Notes: a model not told the origin generated them from the letters alone. A stretch of DNA of 64,000 bases from Sialis fuliginosa (GCA_961205875.1 OY540819.1:10232501-10296500), one strand, 5' to 3'. Shown: positions 22,749 through 34,959, counted from the first letter of the stretch. Made by a program: numbers and translations.

Positions 22749-23731
22749 TTATTTGATTAGTGAGAAACTGAAGATGTCAGTAAAATTGTTCTAGAGATTC
22801 TCATATTTTTCTTGTTTAAAGTTCATAAAAAAAAATTTTTTAAGATTTTTTTTCCACTTGAACTATAAATAAGTTTGATTATTCGAACTACCTTCGGTCC
22901 CAATTAATTTGAAAAACAGTTTCAAATGATCCATCCATAGCAGAGTTAAATAAATAAAGCAACCCATAATATTCAAATACACATCAGAAATCACTAATTA
23001 AAATGTAGTTTTTACATGCAATATTTTATTACACGAGAAATAAAACTAATTTTGGATATCAACACTAATTTATTACATATATAAAACGAGTAGAAAAGCT
23101 TTTAAGAAATTAATATATACTAAATTATATTATCCATATTATATTAATGTATGTTAAAGTATTTTATATACATCTAATAATATATTATAACTAAATGTAT
23201 CATATTTAAGATAAATATACAACAAAACCTACCAATCAATACAACTTAATTATATTAATTTCTTTTCCGAAAAAAGCAAAGGCTATACAAGAAACCATAA
23301 ATAATGAAATGTGATATACATCGTGCTGTTATTTCCCAATAATATATCTGTTATGGACATAATTCTTACATAAAATCCATTAGTCCAATTAAAAAAGATG
23401 GAATTGTTCGATGGTATTTAATAAATAGCATAGAGTCACGAAGATAGCAAAATGCTTTCATGTATATTATACCTACAAAAAACTACTATATTGTATATCT
23501 TTTTAAACTTCTTGAAAGCACAAGATTAAATTGATAAACTGACAAAGAGTTTTTCTTATTTATTTACTCAATACAATCTCGTTTTTTGCCAAGTGTATTT
23601 AATTTTTGATGGTATTACTTACTTCTTTTACAATGTCAGGGCCGTATAATTTGATTTCTTCTGTCTAAAATTTCAGTCAGATTGAAAAATGATATCTAAA
23701 AATCTATTACGTACAAATTATAAAATAAATA
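22749..23731. other. AT-rich sequence, nothing identified
   Basis: Very AT-rich with no supported feature. Confidence 0.4.
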
Positions 23732-24268
23732 AAACGGCCAAGTGCGTGTTGGGCACGCCGATGATAGGGTTCACGCATATATATCGTAACTGAAGGGTTA
23801 AAATCAAAAGGTCATATAACATTTTTTGTTGCATTTTAGAAGAATTATCTAAAGACACCCCACTCAATAGGATAAGTGAACAAAATGAGTACTCTTTTCA
23901 GTCTATGGGAGGGGACTCAGAACATTTTTTGACAGTGTTCATTATAATTTTCATTAAAAGTACTAATTAAAAACTATATTCTCAATTTTTTTCAGATTTT
24001 TTGAATTGATAGTTTAGAAAATACAGGTGGGAATTCTGATAACAACTTTGAACGCAAAGATGGATTAAAATCAAAAGGTCCTAGACCTATCTAAAGACAC
24101 CCCACTTAATGGATTAAGAGAAAAAATCATTTCTGTTTTTGGGTTATCAATCTACGTCTGTTTACCAAATTTCGTCTTAATAGATATTAAATTTATATAG
24201 ACAGACAGAAAGACAGATGGACGGACAGAGCAAAACTATAGAGGTTCTTTTAGGAACCCTAAAAATTG
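23732..24268 (+). repeat. Lepidopteran-type dispersed repeat L, copy 2
   Basis: It opens AACGGCCAAGTGCGTGTTGG, the best-kept start of the three copies, and ends in a GACGGACAGAGC run and AGGAACCCTAAAAA. The segment AGACACCCCAC appears twice internally (near 23854 and 24095) together with TCAAAAGGTC, so part of it is duplicated. Confidence 0.75.
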
Positions 24269-24961
24269 CCAGGTGAGTCGAGCTTCGTGTATTTGTGTCC
24301 CGTATTGTACATTTTTTACATTTATTCGATTATTTTATTTTGAATTACACTTGTGAACACTTGCAATTACACTAGATAACACAACATATCCACATTAAAA
24401 ACTTTAGTAACATTAAAATCAATTTAAAATATTGCAATTATTAGCAGTTATATTTGTTGATAAGGTAGTAGCACAATATATTTTTATTTGTATTATATTA
24501 CATTTTTAAGAATACATAAGTGCTGCTATGTTTTTTATCTTGGCATCATTAGGATATCATATTCCAATTTAAAAAAAAAAAACTCATTATTTTTTTCTAA
24601 GAAAATTTCTTTAACGAACAATTTTAATAATAATAAAATTTTTACTGATTTATATTCCTTGAATTTACAGTTTTCATTTTATACCCCACTCACCGAGATT
24701 GAATAAAAAAAATTTCAAGCTAATATACAAAATAATTGCTACATTAGTTGTTTTAAGCATAAAATAACACATAAAATGCTTTTAATATTTACATATTATT
24801 AAGTCTTCTATTATAATTTTTCAATATATTCCCAACACAATGTGTTTGTTTTGCAACTTAGGAATGTGTTTTATTTCTAATAATAAAGCAGAAAGTAAAC
24901 AAGTTGCTGTTCGGTAAAAAGTAAAAAGAAATAATCATAAAACAGAGATGACAAGACAAGT
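24269..24961. other. No gene; short repeat H at 24343-24405
   Basis: 24343-24405 matches 11692-11750 (CACTTGTGAACACT, CACTAGATAACACAAC). The remainder is AT-rich. Confidence 0.4.
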
Positions 24962-25102
24962 ATAGTGGCGCATGTAATAATGTTAACTTGCTATTACCTT
25001 AAATGTCCATGAGCGAACATTTACTGAGAATTTGCTAAGGATGAACATTCACGTCTCGTACAACTGGCGTCAGTAAATGTAAAAAATGTTACCGCGCCAC
25101 AA
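24962..25102. mobile_element. Small foldback sequence
   Basis: GTGGCGC at 24965-24971 pairs with GCGCCAC at 25094-25100. Inside, ACATTTACTGA pairs with GTCAGTAAATGT. The whole is about 140 bp and could be a small MITE; flanking duplications are not clear. Confidence 0.4.
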
Positions 25103-25392
25103 TTATTTATAAACTTTAATATAATATTTAGTTGCTCTAAGAAATAGTTCATGAAAACTTGGAATAGGCATGATGCCTAATTTTTAAAAACTATTTTATG
25201 ATGATCTTACGTGTCTCTTATTTCCAAAAAAAAATGTTTATTTCTGCAGAAAATAAAGGTTTAATTACAAAAATTGACCCTTTTAAAACTTATTTTGAAT
25301 TTGACGCCAAAACACTCGCAGGTATCATGGCGCATTTTTGACGACACGTCTATGTAAACACTCCTTGTCAACTATAATAAATCCTTATTCTA

Positions 25393-25417
25393 TCCATATC
25401 ACCGCGGAAGCCTCAAA
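25393..25417 (-). repeat. Dispersed repeat E fragment, copy 3
   Basis: The minus strand reads TTTTGAGGCTTCCGCGGTGA, matching the start of repeat E at 21027 and 35299. How far the copy extends to the left is unclear. Confidence 0.55.
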
Positions 25418-25925
25418 ACTATATAATAAAACAGTGTCATAATACTTTCTCGTGCTAAATTAAGCAGATATTTAATTTTAAAAATATTAAATAAAAAATA
25501 GGTATTAAAATAAAATATTTTTTTAATCTACATTCACAATAAAAATACAAATAATAATTAGTTAGTTTGCAATTTTTAAGTAAACTGGACATTCGTACTG
25601 TATTCGATTTAACTAAGGCTTGCAAAAGTTCATGTAAAAGGGAAACCGAAGAACAATTAATCCATTTATCATACGTTTTTTTATTTTATTTTTTAAACAT
25701 TCGCATGTTTGCGCGCGATTCAATTGAGTATTGTTTACGTAACTGATTTGAAGATTGTATCTGAAAATTTATGATATAAAAATACAACTAAAACGTGTAC
25801 ATACATATATGGGTAATTTAATCATTACCCTGTAGTGTTCATGTGATTAAACTTTATTTATAAGCAATATACAATTATCGTTGTAGAAATGTCTATATTA
25901 ATTTTTAATTACGCGTATATGTAGA
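25418..25925. other. AT-rich sequence, nothing identified
   Basis: No feature supported. Confidence 0.4.
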
Positions 25926-25927
25926 TA

Positions 25928-26404
25928 AGGTAAAGGCACCAAATACGGCCGTTATAAGAGCAAGGTTTCCTGATTTGTGATAGACACGCTTCTTTTTTGT
26001 AATTTTCATGAACTCATGTTACTAATAAAACAAGTAACTCTTTATTTAATCAATTTAATTACCAAAGTCCGCAAATATAGTTTGTTTTTTAAATTATAGC
26101 CTTTTATTTTGTCTATATTTTTTCTCCAGTAATGGATAAAGTAAAATCAGTAATGAGCACGCAGTAATGGACACTTGCTCATGATTACAAAATTATAAGT
26201 AGTTCGACACAAAAGATATAAAAGAAAGAATCGTCAAATTTGAAACAATGTAAAGCAGTTGCTTTTGCTATGATAATATAATAATTAATTAATAAATTAT
26301 ACTAATGATTAGTTTAAATGTCCACCCTTTTGTCAACTATTGGCCGATTGTCATCAAATCACGCTGTAAGACAGTTAAATGTATATAGATTAATATTCAG
26401 AAAT
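25928..26404 (-). mobile_element. Family A miniature element, copy 6 (one end missing)
   Basis: The left terminus AGGTAAAGGCACCAAAT is preceded by TA, and ACGGCCGTTATAAGAGCAAGG follows the family pattern. The match runs to the ATTAATATTCAGAAAT block and then stops, so the distal terminus is lost. A hAT-like GTGCATCCCTA follows at 26417. Confidence 0.85.
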
Positions 26405-26987
26405 TGTACAATAGTGCATCCCTACACAACACAACCATTTGTATATTTTAGATAAATAAAAATTTCACAAAATAAACATTTTTAAATTAAATATGGGCCA
26501 CTCACATTTTATCTACTTCAGGAAACTAATAATCTTGTAATTGGCATTTGAAAAAAATACTTTTTAGTCGTGCAAATTGGCAATTCATTTAAAATATGAC
26601 ATAATCCAACAAAAGTAAAGTTAACCCAATTAATTAAAAACCGATCAATTTGCTTACAACATACATAATACCTATGTTTATTTTTATAATAAAGTAAAAT
26701 TTTCCCGTAAAATCGCCTGTGTGTATTGCAAAATTTGTGTATTTTGAATAAACATAAAACAAATTTTGGGGGAGCGGGGGGCTCTTTTGTTTGCGACCTG
26801 CAAATTCTCTTAAACTTAATTTGGTAACCCATGTTTATATATGAGTTTGATAACACTACACTTGGCCTAAAATTAATTCGAATCTTTTTAACAATGAAAT
26901 TCTCATCAAAATCGATTCAAACAGACAGTGAGAATTTTTTTTTAAATTCAAAGAAGTATTTTCGTTTTCAAATAAAGAGTAGATACA
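26405..26987. other. No gene; 112-codon open frame of unknown meaning
   Basis: A minus-strand frame at 26518-26856 (112 codons) has cysteine and histidine residues but no spacing I recognise as a zinc finger. It opens between two repeats. I treat it as chance. Confidence 0.25.
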
Positions 26988-26989
26988 TA

Positions 26990-27532
26990 AGGTAGTGGCA
27001 CCAGTCTTGGAAAGGACTTAATTAGAAATATGTGTTGATATTTGATTATTACCATTTCTTAATATTAATCTATATACATTTAACTGTCTTACAGCGTAAT
27101 TTGATGACAATCGGTCAGTAGGTGTCAAAATGGTGGACATTTAAACTAATTATTAGTATAATTTATTATTATAATTAATGATTTATTTATTTATTTAATA
27201 ATTACTATATTACGAGTATTATAGCAACTGCTTTACTTTGTTTCAAAGACGAATCTTTCTTTTACATCTTTTGTGTCGTAATACTTATCATTTTGTAATC
27301 ATTAGCAAGTGTCCATAAATGCGTGCTCATAACTGGTTTTACCTTTGCCATTACTTGAGAAAAAACATGAACAAAATAAAAGACTATAATTTAAAAAAAA
27401 AACTATATTTGGGGACTTTGGTAATTAAATTGATTAAATAAAGAGTTACTTGTTTTATTAGTAACACGAGTTCATTAATAAAAAAAAAACGAAAACTTGC
27501 TCTTATAGCGGCCATATATGGTGCATTTACCT
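26990..27532 (+). mobile_element. Family A miniature element, copy 7
   Basis: TA-flanked (26988-26989, 27533-27534). The left terminus is AGGTAGTGGCACCAGTC and the right terminus is decayed (TGGTGCATTTACCT). The interior is near full length. It lies in inverted orientation to copy 6, about 590 bp away. Confidence 0.9.
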
Positions 27533-27609
27533 TATTTTTCTAAAATTGATGGTATTTCATAAGGAATTGCCTATTAGCTGTACAAAAACTAGTTTAAAAA
27601 CTCATAAAT

Positions 27610-27970
27610 ATTTTAATGATATATACAGTAGACATTTGAAGTCTGAAAATTCGCGATGAAAGGAAGTTTCAAGAACTTCATTAAAACTAAACAAAACTCG
27701 GCGATCAACGACGGCTTTGCTGTATTTTCATTCTCGATCGCATTATACTTTTGATTGAAAACATTGGCACATTTTCGTACAAGTACTCGATGTTGCTGCA
27801 TTCTTTTGAATCCAATTTCCGATTGGAATGAAAGAATTTCGCACCAGACTGATTCCCAATTGTGTTTGACAGTAGATCGGTTTTTCATTCAACGGTTTAT
27901 TTTTATAATTTGGTAGCGCGGGCTCTATTGTAGACTCTATGTTTTCAAAACATAGTATATTCACTAAGAT
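27610..27970 (-). other. Balanced-GC segment with two overlapping open frames
   Basis: Two minus-strand frames overlap (27613-27888, 91 codons; 27743-27964, 73 codons). Neither product is recognisable. A palindrome TATGTTTT-C-AAAACATA lies at 27938-27954. It could be a lost exon, a regulatory element or chance. Confidence 0.2.
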
Positions 27971-28320
27971 GTAATGTATAAATCATACGTGGACGTTTTT
28001 TATAAATGACAATCGTCTTAAATGTCGATACATTTTGTTATTTATTTTCAATGAAGAATTTTTTCTTTGTTATTTTTAAATTATTTTCAAGTTCATGTAA
28101 TTTTGTTATATGTGTCACGATACGATAAGAATTTCGGCAATGTTATTTCACCATACTGTATCAATATATTAATATTAATACAATTTCCATTGTCGTATTG
28201 TTTTAAGCTGTATTTACACTGCCACCCTAATGGTCAGAATCGCTTACAACAGATTCAAAAATATTAAAACAAACATCATCGGTTATCTTTTTCTAGGGCG
28301 AAGCTTATATAGTTAAATCA
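27971..28320. other. AT-rich sequence, nothing identified
   Basis: A 66-codon plus-strand frame (28067-28267) has no recognisable features. Confidence 0.35.
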
Positions 28321-28325
28321 TTTTA

Positions 28326-28590
28326 AAAAAAAACATCTGCCAAGTAAATTCTCAGTGCTTCCTAGGTAGTTAATTATAAACCGATAGTTTTTATATAAAT
28401 TGCCTGGAATTGGTTAACACAGGGACAGACGGACACACAGACAGACAGACACAAAACGAAAAGTGTTTGTCTTGACGTGAAACGGATAAATCAATTTAAA
28501 ATTTTGAAATCAGAGAACATGTTTTTGTCTCAATCAGAAACGATCACAAAGCTTCTCGTATCTTCTATATTGCGAGGAAGCAATACAAAT
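28326..28590 (+). repeat. Dispersed repeat F, copy 1
   Basis: It runs from ATCTGCCAAGTAAATTCTCA through a CAGACAGACAGAC run, GTGTTTGTCTTGACGTGAAA and TCAATTTAAAATTTTGAAAT to TTGCGAGGAAGCAA. The same order is seen at 46258-46530 and, inverted, at 63031-63418. Confidence 0.8.
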
Positions 28591-29520
28591 ATACATCCAT
28601 TTCATTAATTTATTTTATATCAAGTTTAACATATTCAAATACTAAAATTCAGAATATTAAATATTTATTGTCACAAAATTACTTTTACAATTTTCAATAG
28701 ATTACATAATAATTTAATCGCACAAATATATAAGTTCTAGAAAAGAAAATTATTTATTTATCTAGCAAATGAGTTTCAAAATATCCGTATTTAAATCAAA
28801 TATAATAATCAAATGGGAGGAGCCAACTAAATTTGCGATAAACGAATTTGAATTAAAACTGATCGACCACTTCTGCATGCAACTCTTCCTTATAATAATA
28901 ATGTACCATATTTATAATAACTACTAACAGCTAAAATCCATAAGCAATATAATATTATAGTCCAATCGTTTGGTACATAAGCCCTATGCACTCAAATTAG
29001 CACACTAGCGCTAATTTGAGTACCCCCTTCCCCATATTATTCCATTAATGATTCAAAAACGATACAGCCATATTAGCTTTATATAATATTACATATAACT
29101 ATTTTTCTACACATACATCTATTAAATATACACGAAAATTCTCCGGTGAAAATAATGGAAACTTGCAACTCTACCTTCTCTGTAAATGTAGTCTTTAACA
29201 AAACCTATGTATAGAGGTATGCATTTATGTGAGAATGTGGTAACTTGAAATCTTACTCCTCCCTAAAGATAAGGAGACCACACACCGAAAACAACCCATC
29301 TGACGACAGTTACTTGATAGTGTTTTAATGATTCGATTCAAGCTTGTGTATGCTAACTAGTTTCTTTAGAGCCAACTAAAAATAGATGTAATTAGCTTCT
29401 ACATAACATTAATTTATTTAGACGACAATATGCATATTTAAGTTATAATATAACTGAGAAGATAAATTGTATTTATTTTTATATAAAACAATCGCCAGGA
29501 TAATAAATACTCCAACTATT
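28591..29520. other. AT-rich sequence, one palindrome
   Basis: The region is AT-rich, with a less-AT stretch at 28980-29040 and another at 29260-29350. Only the palindrome at 28990-29021 is listed separately. Confidence 0.35.
28990..29021. promoter_or_regulatory. Perfect 12-bp inverted repeat with homeodomain-like cores
   Basis: ACTCAAATTAGC (28990-29001) and GCTAATTTGAGT (29010-29021) are exact reverse complements separated by 8 bases. Each arm contains a TAATT-type core. It could be a paired binding site or a short hairpin; function is unknown. Confidence 0.45.
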
Positions 29521-30022
29521 TTACTATTTACAGGATGTTTTAAAAAGGACGAGGGTATATAGAAGTTATTGTTATAATTTCTTCACGCTGAATACAAAAA
29601 TGACCATCATTTTGCTCAATCGGCCCTTTTTTGTGCGATGTTGCAAAAAAAAAAAAAAACAGTTTTTCCGATATGCTAACATTCAAATTCGTATATATAT
29701 TTTTTAAATCAAATACTTCAACAAAACATTCATAATGTAGCTATGAGTCCTAATTGAACTAAAAAATCTTAAATTATACACATTCATAAAGTTATCATGT
29801 TTGAATTAAAGAAAAATAGAGTTTTTAGCCAAAATTCGGCAATTTTCGAAATTTAAAGTGCTGTAACACAAACAATTTTGGCCCAATTTTAATCCAATTT
29901 ACTAAATTTGCAGCTTTATCTAGCTTCTTTATTGTGTATTGATCATAACATATTATCTTACTAGGGTACTCCGCAAGTGTGTTTCTTTATAATTATTTAT
30001 AAAATTAATTAAAAATACATGA
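29521..30022. other. Possible decayed DNA-transposon sequence
   Basis: ACAGGATGTTTTAAAAAGGA at about 29532 resembles the CAGGGTGTCCC-type ends of TA-flanked elements, but no partner end was found. The rest is AT-rich. Confidence 0.25.
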
Positions 30023-30024
30023 TA

Positions 30025-30567
30025 TACAGAGTGGTCTGGTTTGGGATACAAATATTTTAAGATCTGAATAAGGTAGGTAGCAAAATAGTCACTTTGGAGA
30101 TTATTTAGATAAATTTATAACTGGAAAACTGTAAGACCCAGGTCCAAACTTGGTATGATGAATCTGTAGGTAACATTATGACACCAAAATAATGATAAAA
30201 AATATCACATATTGTAAGTACTTTTGGGGAAAAATGTCATTTTCATAAAAATTTTCAAAAAAAGAAACATATTTTTTGACTTTCATGAGCAATAACTCTG
30301 AACTGGAAACACGGTAGCAATAATGCTGATACTGAAAAATACGTTAGTTAATTACCTATGAAACTGGCTCATTTTGGTTGCTCTAGTTACGTTACTTTGG
30401 AAGTTATGAGATAATCATTGTAAGTACTACGCTGAAGGAAGTTTTGAAAAACCTGTAGCTCAGAGGGTATTGAAGATAGACCCTACCTTCCCGTACAATT
30501 TTTTCCTCACAATGGGCCAAGGAATCAGCTCTTAAAATATCTGTATCCCAAACCGGACCACCCTGTA
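30025..30567. mobile_element. TA-flanked inverted-repeat element (Tc1/mariner-like), non-autonomous
   Basis: TACAGAGTGGTCTGGTTTGG at the left and CCAAACCGGACCACCCTGTA at the right are inverted repeats, extending inward to TATTTTAAGA/TCTTAAAATA, about 37 bp in all. TA duplications lie at 30023-30024 and 30568-30569. At 543 bp it has no transposase frame. Confidence 0.8.
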
Positions 30568-30569
30568 TA

Positions 30570-31580
30570 TTGTCTTGTTATTGTCTTGTATATTGTATGT
30601 TATCCTAACATTTAAGCTTGACTGTCGACTACCTTAATCATTCCAGGTCAATACGGTAATCTCTGGTGAAACAATAACTGCATTAAAAAATCAAAGCCAA
30701 AAATTTTAATTTTTAGGTATGTTATTAAAGTACATAATTCATGTATATTGTATATATGTAGTTACCTATTAAATATTTTATGAAACAAAACATAAATTGT
30801 TCACACGAACAATTTAAATTTTAATTTTTTGAATGAAAACTATTTTGTTATGAGTTAATTACTGTAAATGTTTGTAATTGTTTAGCCAATAGAAATAATT
30901 ATTATTAAATAACTTTTAAATTCCGTTCATTATTTATACACAATATATGTTTGTGTATTAAACACAAAATCTTCTTTTGTTCTCTACTTATGTATTATGT
31001 ACATTATAAATATATTAATGAATATTTTCCAAAAATTCGACAATTTTAATAAAAAGTATCTTAATAATTTTAAGTAAACATTAACTTTTTCACAACTTAA
31101 ACAGTATATTTAATCAAAAATGACCAGAAAGAATGTAGTTGAATCAATGGATGATTTTTTATATTTTAATAAGTGTATTCCATTACCATTTTAAAGGGGG
31201 TATCGCTTGACTTTAAATTTAAAGAAGACATCAAAAAATTTCTATGCAACCTAACGTTTTCCCATACCCTTGTATGGAGAACACGTATACTTAATTAATG
31301 ACTCATGTTAACAATGTGTTTTATGTATATAGAAGCATGGCGTATGGCTCTGTTCAAATTTGACATCTAGGGTTCCTAAATTTAGTGCATTCATTTTGAC
31401 GAATATTTATGGGAGAAACTGTAATTTAGTGCACTCAATTTAAGAACCTTAAGTTGTAGCAAATTTTCTTGATTTATATAAGAATCCATTCACATAAAAA
31501 AGTTTAGGAACCACTGATTTACTAGTAGATAGGAATCAATTAAAATATAATTAACAAAAACAAGATTTTTTTTTTATAAA
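30570..31580. other. AT-rich sequence, minor hairpin
   Basis: 31372-31462 has GGTTCCTAAATT answered by AATTTAAGAACC, with TTTAGTGCA directly repeated inside. Nothing else supported. Confidence 0.35.
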
Positions 31581-31582
31581 TA

Positions 31583-31989
31583 AGGTACTGGCAGCTGTCT
31601 TATTTAATTAAATGTATTACATAAATTAGAAGTATTTGTTGATATTTGATTACTGTCATTACTGAACCATAATTTATAGACACTTAGCTATAAAACAGCT
31701 TAGTTTGACGACAATCGGCCAATGGGTGTCAAAATGGTGGACATTTAAACTAATTATTAGTGTAATCTATTTATTAATTATTATATTATCATAGACTGTT
31801 TCAACTTTTACAATTCTTTATTTTATAACTTTTGTGCCGTAGTACTAATCATTAGTAAGTGTCCGTCACTGTGGATGTCCATTACTGGTTTTACTTTATC
31901 CATTACTGAAGAAAAAACAAACAAAATAAAAGGCTAGTTAAAAAAAGACGATATTTCGCAGACTTAATTAAACTGATTTAATATAGAGG
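31583..31989 (+). mobile_element. Family A miniature element, copy 8 (interrupted)
   Basis: The left terminus AGGTACTGGCAGCTGTC follows TA (31581-31582). The match runs to the GATTTAATATAGAGGTA block and stops exactly where copy 9 begins. In intact copies this block continues ACTTGTTTTATT. Confidence 0.8.
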
Positions 31990-31991
31990 TA

Positions 31992-32419
31992 AGGTACTGG
32001 CACCAGTCTTGAATATGACCCCAGTAATGGTTATTTTTTCATTAAATGTACTGAATTAGAAATATTTGTTGATATTTGAATACATTAGATAAATGGTTAT
32101 GAATATTAATCTATATACATTTATCTGTCTTACAGCGTGATTTAATGACAATTGGCCAATAAGTGTCAAAATGGTGGACATTTAAACTAATAAATAGTTA
32201 ATCATTATTTTATCATAGGAACTGCTCTACATTGTTTCAAATTTGACGATTCTTTCTTTTATATCTTTTATGTCGTAGTACTTATCATTTTGTATCATTA
32301 GCAAATGTCCAAAAAACAAACTATATTTGCGGAATTTGGTAATTAAATTGATTAAATAAAAAGTTACTTGTTTTATAAGAATAACATAAAAGAAGTATAC
32401 CTTGCTCTTAAAGCGACCT
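31992..32419 (+). mobile_element. Family A miniature element, copy 9, abutting copy 8
   Basis: It starts AGGTACTGGCACCAGTC just after TA (31990-31991) and carries the ATATGACCCCAGTAATGG subterminal block. The right end reads CTTAAAGCGACCTTA, which looks like a deletion removing most of the terminus. The start lies at an internal TA of copy 8, so this is best read as a nested insertion followed by loss of the distal part. Confidence 0.8.
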
Positions 32420-32519
32420 TACAGAGTATATAAAAGTGTTTGTGATTTTAGGGGTGTTAATACTGTCTATCGAAAAAGTAATTTGCCAAAAAATAAAAAA
32501 AAATCATTGTGTATTTATT

Positions 32520-32800
32520 GACATTTGCAACCGAACGGGTTGCGGCGACGCGACGTGGCGCAGATGCTAGATGAAAGCAGTCTGGTCTATTTTAAACAGT
32601 GTACATGTATACAAACATTTGATACACGTGTCGTGGAAATGACGTACGTATACAATTGACGATTGACTGGCACGCAGCCATCACACAGCGGAAGCACAAG
32701 TTCTCTATCACACTATGACCGTGACGAAGTTATGAGTATAGTCGAGCTGTTATGCAAATTAGAGAAAATTGCAAGACAGTTTCTGGCCTGAAAATATCGC
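32520..32800. promoter_or_regulatory. Candidate regulatory island with octamer
   Basis: A balanced-GC island with GGTTGCGGCGACGCGACGTG and AATGACGTACGTATAC. A perfect ATGCAAAT octamer lies at 32752-32759 in TGTTATGCAAATTAGAG. No reading frame of note. Confidence 0.35.
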
Positions 32801-33309
32801 ATAATGTTAATTTAGATATATAATGTAATTTCCTCTGATTGTATCATCGTATCTTAAAATAGATATTAGATTTCTCTAGGGAAGGAAATAGGTTTTGTTG
32901 TATATAAAATATATTTCCAGTTTCGCTTTGATAGGGATTTATGATAACTTCATTTACAATTTTGTAGATAAGTACTATTTTTAGTTAAAATATCTAAAAG
33001 ATATATTTTTGTTCGGTATTATAAAGAATTTGGCTTAAACCAGACACTATCTTTAGGGTATTAAACATTTGAGAATGTTGTACACATTTTTATTTTTTAT
33101 TCAACCGCAGTGTGGCCATAAAAAACCGTTTAATATCACAAAAACACTCCTTAATTAAAAAAAATCTAGTTTTCTGAAAGTTTTATCCCCTATAAGTCAA
33201 AAAATGATCATATTTGACCTATTGGCTCTACTTTAAAAATTTTTTCAATAAAATAAGGTATTATAGTTTAAAATCGATAAACTGTAGTTTCAGTGATTTA
33301 AATTTTTTT
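32801..33309. other. AT-rich sequence, nothing identified
   Basis: No feature supported. Confidence 0.4.
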
Positions 33310-33490
33310 GATAAATGTACTAATATTATAAATGAGAAAGTGTGTCTGTCTGTCTGTTTACTACCTTTGAACGGTCAAACCGCTGAACCGATCTTTATGA
33401 AATTTGGCAGGGAGATAGCTTGCATCCTAAGGAAGGACATAAGCTACTTTGTATCCCAAAAAATATTAGATAAACAAATGGGTGTGTAAC
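33310..33490 (+). repeat. Insect dispersed repeat ('ATTATAAATGnGAAAGTG' type)
   Basis: It reads ATATTATAAATGAGAAAGTG, TGTCTGTCTGTCTG, AAACCGCTGAACCGATCTTT, ATGAAATTTGGCAGGGAGAT and GGAAGGACATAAGCTAC. I associate this order with a widespread insect repeat, possibly the 3' region of an RTE-type LINE. A 91-codon frame through it (33214-33489) is part of the repeat. Confidence 0.6.
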
Positions 33491-34189
33491 ATTTTTATCG
33501 ATATTACTTAACCTTATTCTTCATAGATTTTATCTTAAATTAATTAAGAAAGACTATGGATACATAACAATTAATGCTAGTCCACATATGAAACTTTTAC
33601 CAAAACTTTACGGCGGCCATCTTTTCTTAAATATAATTTCCATGGGTATATCCCAGAGGCGGCTGTTCAAAATTTATAATATACAAATATACTTTAAATT
33701 ACAATTGAATTTGGTATGTACATATAAGAGATAATAGTTCCAAATAGACGTATCTCTGTTAATCAATTATTACTGAAATACATTTTAAAGACAATATAAA
33801 ACATTTATTATTAATTAATTTTATAATTCAATTTTAGTTATATTTTAAAATCCGAATGATACGCCAATGACTTGTGGAGCGACATGGTAACAACACTAGG
33901 TAATGTATTGAGTCTTATATCTTTCTTTGTCTAAGGGTTTTATCTCTGCCAGCTCCTACCTAACCTAACTTCCACGTGAGTTAAGTCAGCTAGTCATAAA
34001 TAAAAACAAAACAAAAAAAATTGTATTTTTTTATTCATATAGCATATATACATATTTACCTTCATTTGTATTATTAAATAAGACAAAACAATAAAATAAA
34101 ATAACCACATTTTATGAAAACACGATCATTTAAAAAATAAAATAAACAAATCTTGATCCGATATACAAAACACTCAATGCATATAAAAC
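33491..34189. other. No gene identified
   Basis: AT-rich apart from 33840-33990, which includes CCTAACCTAACTTCCACGTG (two telomere-like units beside a CACGTG E-box). Confidence 0.3.
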
Positions 34190-34445
34190 ACGAGGTATAT
34201 AAGTGAGGAATAGGACGGAACCCAGTATGTTCTCGAACTGCAAAGTTAATGCTATAGCCTCGAGCTGTATTGCTTCCCAATTAGCGACCCACGTCCGTTC
34301 TGGTAAATCATTTACATACATCATGTTTGCCCGTCGCTCTCTGGGACAAATCAATCCAGGTCGCGTCAAAAGGCCACCGTTCTGTTTTGATAATGTCACA
34401 TTCATTGCCAATGCACGTGTACATGTGTACAATCAAGTTAAAAAT
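34190..34445. promoter_or_regulatory. Candidate conserved non-coding or exonic island
   Basis: One of the clearest balanced-GC islands (AATTAGCGACCCACGTCCGT, GTCGCGTCAAAAGGCCACCG). Three long frames overlap it (34203-34451 and 34327-34569 plus, 34130-34432 minus). None is recognisable, and open frames on both strands point to low stop density from composition rather than coding. GCACGTGTACATGTGTAC is near-palindromic. Confidence 0.3.
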
Positions 34446-34472
34446 GTTTAATGTATGGAATTATAAAATTAT

Positions 34473-34592
34473 TAGGGATGCACACGAATCTCGATTCGTC
34501 TTTCTTCTCGGTTTTTGTTACATAAGTCTCGTATTGAATTTTACAACTGATAGTTTCGTTCGACTTTAAGGCAATCTCGTCTTGCTTTAGTA
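34473..34592 (+). mobile_element. hAT-like terminus fragment
   Basis: TAGGGATGCACACGAATCTC resembles the TAGGGATGCAC ends of hAT elements. No second end is visible before the intact hAT element that begins at 34593. Confidence 0.35.
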
Positions 34593-34950
34593 CAGGGCTG
34601 GCCTACCCGCGGTCTGCGACGCATTTATGTGCGGCCCGCGGTTACATATGAACAAATTATGTTTTTATAATTTTTATTTTAATTATCAGGTGTTTCACAA
34701 TGACTGAGGTTAGTTTTAATTTTCCGTTGTTTTCTTTAAAATATATGTGACTAAACTGCTCATTTTTAATTGATAACTTTGTTTTATAATATAATACAAA
34801 ATTAGAATTTGAAGTATTTTTGTGAATAAATAAAACCATTATTTATTAATATTTTAAATACTTGAAATAATACAAATATTTTTTGTTGTTGGTAAAATAT
34901 TTTTTATATTTACTATGATTGAACATTTGCTAGTTTTTTGGCCAGGCCTG
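34593..34950. mobile_element. hAT non-autonomous element with 8-bp duplication
   Basis: It begins CAGGGCTGGCCTACC and ends GGCCAGGCCTG, flanked on both sides by CTTTAGTA (34585-34592 and 34951-34958). An exact 8-bp duplication with CAGGG-type ends is diagnostic of hAT. The GCGGTCTGCGACGC and GCGGCCCGCGG blocks near the left end resemble known hAT subterminal sequence. At 358 bp it has no transposase. Confidence 0.85.
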
Positions 34951-34959
34951 CTTTAGTAT

